NCBI GenBank assembly: GCA_044359055.1
Contig: JBIKMV010000077.1
Location: forward strand, 1-11,810
DNA: 11,810 bases
Origin: CAMDMI01 sp044359055
GTDB lineage: Bacteria; Bacteroidota; Bacteroidia; Cytophagales; Flexibacteraceae
Direction of reading: 5' to 3'
Shown one piece after another: positions 7,601-11,810 of this stretch. Below the pieces are notes generated by a model. The model saw only the letters and a list, made by a program, of their open reading frames with translations, had not been told where the DNA came from and made no database searches. Position numbers and translations under genes: made by a program. Each line of letters starts with the position of its first letter. Within the stretch, counting starts at the first letter, position 1.

Positions 7601-7756
7601 TTCATCAAACAACCGGAGGTACTGTTCCGGCTGATCAAGGCTGAGCTGATGCTCAAGAAAAAGCCTTACAATTTCCCGGACCTTTTCCCTGTCCTGATGG
7701 AATTTGGAGGCGATGGCAAATAGCTGAATGAGGCTTAAAAGTAGAGGCTCACTCAT
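4670..7756 (-). CDS. ABCG-type ABC transporter with TerB-like and FHA-like N-terminal segments
   Basis: This 1028-residue protein joins ATPase and membrane parts in the order of ABCG/White half-transporters (ATPase first). Residues 1-142 are helical and resemble TerB domains in form (ISLIDSDRFIQPQEMEFL, 104-121). Residues 153-240 look like a degenerate FHA-type beta domain (LNGVEMLEEEVYQF, 204-217). The ATPase spans about 248-475: Walker A GASGSGKS 284-291, Q-loop Q331, signature SGGER 391-395, Walker B ILFLDE 410-415, and His447. A CYECGHVNPEQIF linker (496-508) precedes membrane helices near 583-601, 624-641, 668-690, 699-720 and 728-749. A soluble insert (751-988) and a last helix (989-1008) follow. 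Motif MASRWAYEGM (771-780) is typical of the ABC2 family. The substrate is unknown; export is likely. I chose ATG 7756, preceded by AATTAAAA, over ATG 7786 or GTG 7798. The gene is probably monocistronic. Confidence 0.9.
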   Translation of the reverse strand: MSEPLLLSLIQLFAIASKFHQDREKVREIVRLFLEHQLSLDQPEQYLRLFDEFLNKFSAAAKNSGEEENEGFSVRESSRMVLLCHNLNQELNQQQKLNVLIILISLIDSDRFIQPQEMEFLHSVAEVFHVSHDEFHQILNFCRKNQGLEPDSQNVLVISSSQTARFRKSKHIYDEQIPGYIAILKLENAGSYHIKYSGRQNITLNGVEMLEEEVYQFTSGGLVKGDDSDPIYYSDIISSFLEDKEMDKIHFEANQVVYRFPNGKVGLQELSFQETSGRLVGLMGASGSGKSTLLEVLNGNLKPAKGEILINGLNLHEDRAKLEGVIGYVPQDDLLIEELTVFQNLYYAAKLSFNDKSETELNDLVTKTLDDLGLAGIAQLKVGSPLDKIISGGERKRVNIGLELLRAPGILFLDEPTSGLSSRDSLCIIELLKELSLLGKLVFVVIHQPSSDIFKMFDRLLIMDTGGFPIYYGNPIEAIVYFKNKTNQLNKDHAYCYECGHVNPEQIFDLIEAKRVTEFGRYTRERKVLPYEWYQEFRKSYKPKSSHLPKKSGLKAINHSKWARQFGVFVNRDIRSKLNNKQYLGINLLQAPLLGFILALINRHYSIDKYSGGHYAFAENENIPVFIFISIIVCLFLGLTVSAEEIFHDRKIVKREKFLNLSRSSYLSSKILILFGISAFQTLAFWLVSSYVLEIKQFSFVQIALLCSASCFANMLGLNISSAFNQAVTIYILIPILLIPQLVLGGIVIKFSKINPDIKDHTDVPIVSEVMASRWAYEGMMVSFYKDNPYNRWFFETKFKKHAADDKFIYMVPELESKIEYAMEYGNSRLFKHKEKIESDMAVLRTEFLKENQLHPTYSFARIEALRPGTEPQVLADAQQYLSGLRTFYANISRKAADEESAIFRSLEEKFKGADQLNFHRQAYHNGSIERLVKNADEDRKILETEQGLIQMVDPVFREPSSENKVLSRAHFFAPFKYFMGMKMETPVFNILILWLMTGLLYLMLYYDILRKAVEKISSSGKKGLPNL

Positions 7757-7853
7757 TTTTAATTGAATGTTTACGGTTGGTAGCATGGCCAAAACCACCT
7801 GAAGTATTTTGGCACTGATAAATAGGGTGGTGAAATTCGGAGAGATTCAGACC

Positions 7854-7878
7854 AATATGTTGAAAGGTTCAACGTATT
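7854..7878. repeat. 25-bp near-perfect palindrome upstream of the ABC transporter gene
   Basis: The arms AATATGTTGAA (7854-7864) and TTCAACGTATT (7868-7878) match at ten of eleven positions around an AGG centre. The single mismatch is a wobble pair in one RNA strand. It lies about 100 bp before the transporter ATG and has no T-run, so it is more likely a protein-binding site or a leader hairpin than a terminator. Confidence 0.45.
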
Positions 7879-7944
7879 GTGTCCTTCTCCCCCGTTTCTC
7901 AAAATATCAAAGGGAATGAGACGGGCTTATTCCATTTGACAAAA

Positions 7945-7984
7945 CAAAAGTATGGGCAGCGTGAGAAGGTCTTTTACCGGTAAA
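7945..7984 (-). promoter_or_regulatory. Tentative promoter/operator for the ABC transporter gene
   Basis: The -7-like box TACTTTTG (7945-7952) is followed, 20 bp further upstream on the minus strand, by the perfect palindrome TTTACCGGTAAA (7973-7984). The palindrome sits where a -33 element would be. An activator-dependent promoter would look like this, but a chance match to a short consensus is equally possible. The leader would be about 185 nt and would contain the 7854-7878 repeat. Confidence 0.2.
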
Positions 7985-8131
7985 CCGGGCTTTCTTACAC
8001 GGATAATGATTGGAGCAAGGAATTGAAAATACCGCAGGGACAAGCAGGCTAGGGTTGAAGTAATACTTTAAGCAAAGCCGGAAAATCACCAAGTTTTCAA
8101 CCGAAAAAAAATTGATAAAAAAAAGAAAAAG

Positions 8132-8162
8132 AAAAAGCCCGGGAAACAGAGCCGGGCTTTTT
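8132..8162 (-). terminator. Intrinsic terminator of the polysaccharide operon
   Basis: AAAAAGCCCGG (8132-8142) and CCGGGCTTTTT (8152-8162) form a perfect 11-bp stem around a 9-nt loop. On the minus strand the stem is followed by long T-rich tracts reaching to about 8104. It starts 20 nt beyond the stop codon of the aminotransferase gene and should end the operon transcript. Confidence 0.92.
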
Positions 8163-8182
8163 GATTTTACGAAATGAATTTT

Positions 8183-9289
8183 TTATTTGTTTTTGAAGAA
8201 TTTCAGAATCAAATCTGACACATAGTCCACCTCTTCGTCTTTCAAACCCGGGTAAAGAGGAAGGCTCAGACTGGTACCAGCGAGTTCTTCGGCAATTGGG
8301 AATTGGCCCTTTTTGTAGTCTCCGGATTTGTAGGCCTCCTGCAGATGCGGGGGAATGGGATAGTGAATAACCGTTTTTATCCCGTTTTCGTCCAAATATT
8401 TCTGAAGGGCATCCCGCTGCCCGGTGCGGATTACAAAAAGGTGAAACACATGGCTGGCATCGGGGTGTATAAAGGGAAGAATAACCGGACCTTCGGCGAG
8501 ATTGGAGAGGTACCGGTCTGCAAGCCTCTGCCGCTCAGCAGTCCATGTTTGGATATACTTCAGTTTCAGCGAAAGCAACCCCGCCTGCAATTCATCAATG
8601 CGGTTGTTGTAGCCTTTTACCATGTTATGATAGCGTTTTTCTGAGCCATAGTTTCTCCAGACCCTGCACAGATAAGCAATCTGATCGTCGGCGGTGGTGA
8701 TGGCACCGGCCTCGCCCAGGGCTCCTACATTTTTCGAAGGGTAGAAACTCGTGGCATTGGCATGACCAAAAGCCCCTGTTTTGATGCCCTTAAAGGTTGC
8801 AGCATGTGCCTGTGCATTGTCTTCCACCACCTTCAGGTTGTGGGTTGCGGCCAGTTTCATGATGCTGTCCATTTCACAAGCCTGTCCATACAGGTGTACC
8901 GGCATGATACACTTGGTTTTCGGCCCGATATTTTTTTCAATTTCTTTGGGAGAAATGTTGTAGGTTTTTTCATCAGGCTCTGCAAAAACCACTTTTGCTC
9001 CGGCCATTTCCACTGCCAGCGCGGTGGCGATATAGGTATTGGAGGGAACAATCACTTCATCGCCCGGGCCTATGTTCAATACCTTCAGGGCAATATGCAG
9101 GGCATCGAGTCCGTTTGAAATGCCAATGGCGTGTTTTATTTCACTGAATCGGGCATAGTCTTCTTCGAATGCAGTGGTCATTTTGCCCAGCACATAATAC
9201 TGAGAATCATAAAACTGCTCAAAGACTTTCATGGCTTCCTGTTTTAAAGGACCATGCTGAGAGGAAAAAGAAAGAAATGGAATTTCCAT
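8183..9289 (-). CDS. DegT/DnrJ/EryC1-family sugar 3-aminotransferase (FdtB-like)
   Basis: PLP-dependent sugar aminotransferases of this family turn a nucleotide-linked ketosugar into an aminosugar, usually with glutamate as donor. The 368-residue product has full family length. It shows SNGLDALHIAL (58-68) for phosphate binding, EDNAQAHAA (156-164) with the PLP-ring contacts D157 and Q160, SFYPSKNVGALGEAG (181-195) with PLP-binding Lys186, and GYNNRIDELQA (226-236). FdtA-type isomerase genes upstream point to a dTDP-3-keto-6-deoxyhexose substrate, giving Fuc3N or Qui3N as with FdtB or QdtB. Sequence alone cannot separate these from related C4 enzymes. The start overlaps the upstream stop by one base (TGATG, 9287-9291), suggesting coupled translation. 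It is the last gene before the terminator at 8132-8162. Confidence 0.92.
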   Translation of the reverse strand: MEIPFLSFSSQHGPLKQEAMKVFEQFYDSQYYVLGKMTTAFEEDYARFSEIKHAIGISNGLDALHIALKVLNIGPGDEVIVPSNTYIATALAVEMAGAKVVFAEPDEKTYNISPKEIEKNIGPKTKCIMPVHLYGQACEMDSIMKLAATHNLKVVEDNAQAHAATFKGIKTGAFGHANATSFYPSKNVGALGEAGAITTADDQIAYLCRVWRNYGSEKRYHNMVKGYNNRIDELQAGLLSLKLKYIQTWTAERQRLADRYLSNLAEGPVILPFIHPDASHVFHLFVIRTGQRDALQKYLDENGIKTVIHYPIPPHLQEAYKSGDYKKGQFPIAEELAGTSLSLPLYPGLKDEEVDYVSDLILKFFKNK

Positions 9290-10104
9290 CAGGAATAAGA
9301 TTTTGAAAAAATATGAAAAACAGAACCCAGCTTAAATCCAAGCTTTTCACAGTTGTGGATTACCGCTCCGTTTGTTGATTGTGTGGTCATTACCAGGCAT
9401 TTGCCTTTTTGTGCTTTTGCATAATGCAAAGCAGATAAGCAAAGATGATAATGCCAGCCTTTATTCTGCGAAAGACAGGCAGTCAGCGGTATCCTGAACA
9501 GACTTCCCCCGGCAATAACCGGATCTTTAATTCGGGAAAGAGCTACAAATGAGGCAGGTGCATCTGTCAAATCGGGGACAAAAACCTTTTCTGCAAATCC
9601 CTTTACACAATTTTCTATGTATGTTTCCAGATACCGGTCGGTTTCTTTTTCTGAGAAAAAAGGATCTGTATGATAGCGGTCGTAAGGATTAACCGCCTTC
9701 GAGGCCACCTTTTTCAGAAAGGTAATGTCATTGGTTGCTGCAAAGCGGCTTTTTTGTTTTTCGGCCGGAAGATTTTCCAGCAAATGAAAATAGGTAAGTC
9801 GGGTTTCGATAAGGGCAAAACCATGTTTTTGCAACACTGGAAACAGTTCTGCCGCCTCGGAGGGGACCTCTGCAAATATCTGCCCCTTTTTTATTGAGGG
9901 GAAATCAGGCTTTTCGGCCAGACGGGGATCCCAGTACATGATTTTATAAATATCTGTGCCAAAAAAACCGGAATCCCATTCTAGTCTGCTTAAGACAAAT
10001 CCCGTATTAAAATTTTGAGAAATCGCTTCATTTTCCTTTTCCTGAAACTCAGCATCCAGGTACCTTTTCAGAAAGTGAAGGGGCTGCCAGAATTCCGGTG
10101 ACAT
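9289..10104 (-). CDS. WecD/RffC-like GNAT acetyltransferase
   Basis: The 271-residue product resembles WecD/RffC, which transfers acetyl from acetyl-CoA to the amino group of a dTDP-amino-dideoxysugar. The N-terminal half carries LEWDSGFFG (41-49) and VPSEAAELFPVLQKHGF (80-96), typical of that subfamily. The C-terminal half has the GNAT ending TTQSTNGAVIHNCEKLGF (240-257). The usual R/QxxGxG/A acetyl-CoA loop is hard to find; KGWHYHLCLSALHYAK (215-230) occupies its place, so the pyrophosphate-binding loop is atypical. No membrane segment is seen. It lies 3 nt after the second cupin gene and overlaps the aminotransferase start by one base. In context it probably N-acetylates the 3-amino sugar made by that enzyme. 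This is a job done by a left-handed beta-helix enzyme (FdtC/QdtC) in the best-known pathways. The start is ATG at 10102-10104. Confidence 0.78.
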   Translation of the reverse strand: MSPEFWQPLHFLKRYLDAEFQEKENEAISQNFNTGFVLSRLEWDSGFFGTDIYKIMYWDPRLAEKPDFPSIKKGQIFAEVPSEAAELFPVLQKHGFALIETRLTYFHLLENLPAEKQKSRFAATNDITFLKKVASKAVNPYDRYHTDPFFSEKETDRYLETYIENCVKGFAEKVFVPDLTDAPASFVALSRIKDPVIAGGSLFRIPLTACLSQNKGWHYHLCLSALHYAKAQKGKCLVMTTQSTNGAVIHNCEKLGFKLGSVFHIFSKSYS

Positions 10105-10107
10105 CGA

Positions 10108-10533
10108 TCAGGACTTAAGCTTTCGGTATTTGGTAAATTCTTGATAATCTCTGATATAATCAGCCGGGTCGTAGGTGTGGGATGCCAGAACAAGACAAAC
10201 CGAACCGGACGAAAAGTTGAGTTCAGATGCCCAGATAGACGGGGGTATCAGCAGGCCATGGTAAGGACGATTCAAAAAAACCTGCCGCTTGCAGGTGCCG
10301 TCATCCATCTGCACCTCAAAACTTCCCGAAGCCGGAATCAGGAACTGAAAACACTCTTTATGGGCATGAGCGCCCCTTGACTCTCCTCCGGGAATATCAT
10401 AGAGATAAAAAACCCTTTTAATCTCAAAAGGTAAATGGATATTATTTTCTATCGGAGAAATATTTCCTGCCCTGAACTGAATACAGGGCAGGGAGATTAC
10501 CGAGGCATCAAAAACGGAAAGCAAGGAACTCAT
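10108..10533 (-). CDS. FdtA/QdtA-family cupin, sugar 3,4-ketoisomerase with both active-site His
   Basis: FdtA-family cupins convert dTDP-4-keto-6-deoxyglucose to the 3-keto isomer, the step before 3-amination. This 141-residue protein has the family layout: VFYLYDIPGGESRGAHAHKE (41-60) with Arg53, His56 and His58, which match the arginine and two active-site histidines of FdtA. Beta-strand repeats follow (SGSFEVQMDDG, FLNRPYHGLLIPPSIW), then the typical C-terminus YDPADYIRDYQEF (121-133). The N-terminal motif keeps GNISPIE but is preceded by RA in place of the common DPRGNL form. The ATG at 10531-10533 overlaps the stop of the preceding cupin gene (ATGA), a sign of translational coupling. 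Activity as a ketoisomerase is likely. The product stereochemistry (galacto or gluco) cannot be read from the sequence. Confidence 0.88.
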   Translation of the reverse strand: MSSLLSVFDASVISLPCIQFRAGNISPIENNIHLPFEIKRVFYLYDIPGGESRGAHAHKECFQFLIPASGSFEVQMDDGTCKRQVFLNRPYHGLLIPPSIWASELNFSSGSVCLVLASHTYDPADYIRDYQEFTKYRKLKS

Positions 10534-10928
10534 GGCTGAAGGTTTTGAAACAGATTATAGTCGCGTATGTAGTCTTCAGCATCAAAAAACGAAGAAGAAG
10601 CCACCAGGCAAACGGCATTGGTAGAAAAGTTTTCCATGTGCCTCCACAGCATATTGGGCAGGTAAAGTCCAAAATAGCTTCTGTTCAGATGGAAAGTAAA
10701 TTCCTCTCCGTTTTGCTTTTGAATTTTCACATCAAAACTTCCTGAAAGTGCAACAATGAATTCTTCCTGATTCCTGAAGGCATGTCCACCCCTGATTTCC
10801 CCACCGGGAACATCATAAATCAGATAGGTCCTTTCTATCTCAAAAGGAATATGATTTTGGCTTTCAAAAAAAGACAGATTGCCTCTGGGATCCAGGAATT
10901 TAGGCAGTGAAATTATTTTAGGTTCCAA
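10530..10928 (-). CDS. FdtA/QdtA-family cupin with second active-site His replaced by Phe
   Basis: This 132-residue paralogue of the next gene has the same fold pattern: LPKFLDPRGNLSF (8-20), IPFEIERTYLIYDVPGGEIRGGHAF (27-51), LSGSFDVKIQ (61-70), LNRSYFGLYLPNMLW (81-95) and FFDAEDYIRDYNLF (114-127). Arg46 and His49 are kept, but the second histidine of the RGxHAH motif is Phe51. FdtA needs both histidines for full activity, so this copy may be a weak or altered isomerase, or a structural partner of the other cupin. The start is TTG at 10926-10928: no ATG exists upstream in frame before the TAG at 10935-10937. It begins one base after the stop of the polymerase gene and overlaps the next gene by 4 nt. 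Confidence 0.85.
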   Translation of the reverse strand: MEPKIISLPKFLDPRGNLSFFESQNHIPFEIERTYLIYDVPGGEIRGGHAFRNQEEFIVALSGSFDVKIQKQNGEEFTFHLNRSYFGLYLPNMLWRHMENFSTNAVCLVASSSFFDAEDYIRDYNLFQNLQP

Positions 10929-10929
10929 A

Positions 10930-11810
10930 TCAGACTAAAGTGGTTTGCTGGTTCTTTTGGCGGTAAATTTGTTCTTCATGCATTCTTCGCATTTCAAGAT
11001 ACCGGTTATAAAAATATTTTGGAAGGAATTTTTTGTAAGTGGAAATGAAAAAAATGACCGGCCAGAAGGTCATTCCGATAAAGGCATAGATGCCGGGCAA
11101 ATCGCCTCCCCTCAATAGCGGAACCATGGCTGCGATGGAGGTGCCTTTTATAAGATGCCGGATATCAGAATTATAACGGACCGAGGATACCATCAGTCTA
11201 TCCAGAAAAAAAGCGTAGATTATGCAAAATATCACAATTCCATAAACACCTCCCTCCCCGTAAAATGTCCCGTAAAGGGATTGTGATATTCCTACAGACC
11301 CCCCACCCATATTGTCATTTAAGCCAAGTTTATTGGCATAGCCACCAAGTGGTTTTCCGGGCCACACACTTCTTGGAATAGGCCGGTATAAAATTTCAAG
11401 ATGCTCGCTGCCGTAATGGTAATTCAGGTGCTGGGGGTAAACCTGAAGTACCATCATAAAACCATCCAGCATGGTGGCATCTTCAGTAGACTTGTTTCTT
11501 TCCCAGGCCAGCGAAAACTTTTGAAACCAGGACATCTGGCTCACATCTGTACGCCTTTTTACTCCGGCAAGCCCGAATGCCAGAGAAAGCAGCAGACCAC
11601 CGACAAGGTAAATTCGCATTTTGTAGAAGGGATTTTTATCTCCAACAAAAATAATTCCCGCGGTAATGGACCAGGATAAAAATTGAAATCTACCTGAAGA
11701 TGAGTATGTTAGAGTTGCTGCAAGGCCGATTACAAATCCAAAAAAAACCTTTAACAAAAATTGATCTTTCAATTCATAATTCTTAAAAACAAGAAAAATT
11801 AAGGGAATGA
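10930..11810 (-). CDS. Wzy-like oligosaccharide repeat-unit polymerase, N-terminus cut by window edge
   Basis: This is the C-terminal part of a polytopic membrane protein. The reading frame has no stop up to base 11810 and continues upstream of the TTG at 11770-11772 with hydrophobic residues (IPLIFLVFKNYE). That TTG is therefore probably internal and the true start lies outside the window. Counting from that TTG, membrane helices appear near 5-22, 29-43, 53-70, 174-190, 207-220 and 224-244. They surround a large loop (about 72-170) with RPIPRSVWPGKPLGG (130-144), a motif I associate with O-antigen/exopolysaccharide repeat-unit polymerases. The tail (246-280) is basic and polar. Such enzymes join lipid-linked repeat units on the outer face of the inner membrane. 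The dideoxyaminosugar genes that follow with a 1-nt gap support this role. A related surface-glycan membrane protein remains possible. Confidence 0.75.
   Translation of the reverse strand, partial: IPLIFLVFKNYELKDQFLLKVFFGFVIGLAATLTYSSSGRFQFLSWSITAGIIFVGDKNPFYKMRIYLVGGLLLSLAFGLAGVKRRTDVSQMSWFQKFSLAWERNKSTEDATMLDGFMMVLQVYPQHLNYHYGSEHLEILYRPIPRSVWPGKPLGGYANKLGLNDNMGGGSVGISQSLYGTFYGEGGVYGIVIFCIIYAFFLDRLMVSSVRYNSDIRHLIKGTSIAAMVPLLRGGDLPGIYAFIGMTFWPVIFFISTYKKFLPKYFYNRYLEMRRMHEEQIYRQKNQQTTLV

Larger units (their letters stand above)
7757..8131. other. Noncoding stretch upstream of the ABC transporter gene
   Basis: I see no gene here. The stretch should carry the transporter promoter. On the minus strand TACTTTTG (7945-7952) matches the TAnnTTTG box, but no TTG lies at the right distance upstream. 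Instead, the perfect 12-bp palindrome TTTACCGGTAAA (7973-7984) occupies that place. A longer inverted repeat lies at 7854-7878. GGTTGAA (8053-8059) and TTCAACC (8096-8102) form a further spaced inverted pair. The short open frames here are not protein-like. Confidence 0.55.

Noticed and set aside
7863..7885. GGTTCAA as the T-arm of a tRNA
   Set aside because: No acceptor stem, anticodon arm or D-arm fits around it; it is half of the palindrome at 7854-7878.
7907..8092. Minus-strand open frame of 61 codons upstream of the transporter
   Set aside because: The composition is not protein-like (rich in Ser, His, Pro and Cys without pattern), and it overlaps the candidate promoter elements.

Overview
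The window looks like chromosomal DNA of a member of the Bacteroidota, probably from a group for which I cannot name a genus. The evidence is indirect. Starts lack Shine-Dalgarno sequences and tend to have A/T-rich upstreams. One promoter candidate matches the Bacteroidota TTG / TAnnTTTG pattern. The coiled-coil protein, zapA, rny order, the SerRS motif variants and the ABCG-type transporter with a CxxC linker are the kinds found in that phylum. Every gene I can support is on the minus strand, so the window reads right to left. I see no tRNA, rRNA, CRISPR array, IS element or phage gene.

From the right edge, 11810 down to 8132 is the distal end of a surface-polysaccharide operon. In transcription order it holds the C-terminal part of a Wzy-like repeat-unit polymerase, two tandem FdtA/QdtA-family cupins, a WecD-like GNAT acetyltransferase, a DegT/FdtB-type PLP aminotransferase, and a strong intrinsic terminator. 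Gene spacings are from -4 to +3 nt. Together the enzymes suggest synthesis of a nucleotide-linked 3-acetamido-3,6-dideoxyhexose (Fuc3NAc or Qui3NAc type) for an O-antigen or exopolysaccharide. The first cupin lacks one of the two active-site histidines and the second cupin has both.

A 426-bp noncoding stretch (7757-8182) with two palindromes precedes a monocistronic gene (4670-7756). This gene encodes a 1028-residue transporter with a TerB-like N-terminus, an FHA-like segment, an ABCG-type ATPase, and a membrane domain carrying an unusually large insert between its last two membrane helices. It ends at a bidirectional terminator. A second noncoding stretch (4293-4606, with one palindrome) separates it from ctlX (guanidino-group hydrolase, citrulline utilisation type) and serS, which are 16 nt apart.

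The left part is a cell-division and RNA-turnover unit: a promoter candidate, a small coiled-coil protein (ZapB-like in form only), zapA with a TTG start, a structured 157-nt gap ending in a terminator-like hairpin, then rny (RNase Y), cut by the left window edge. The points most worth following are the asymmetric cupin pair, the hairpin just before rny, and the domain fusion in the transporter. Nothing here is a clearly new system; most genes belong to known families.
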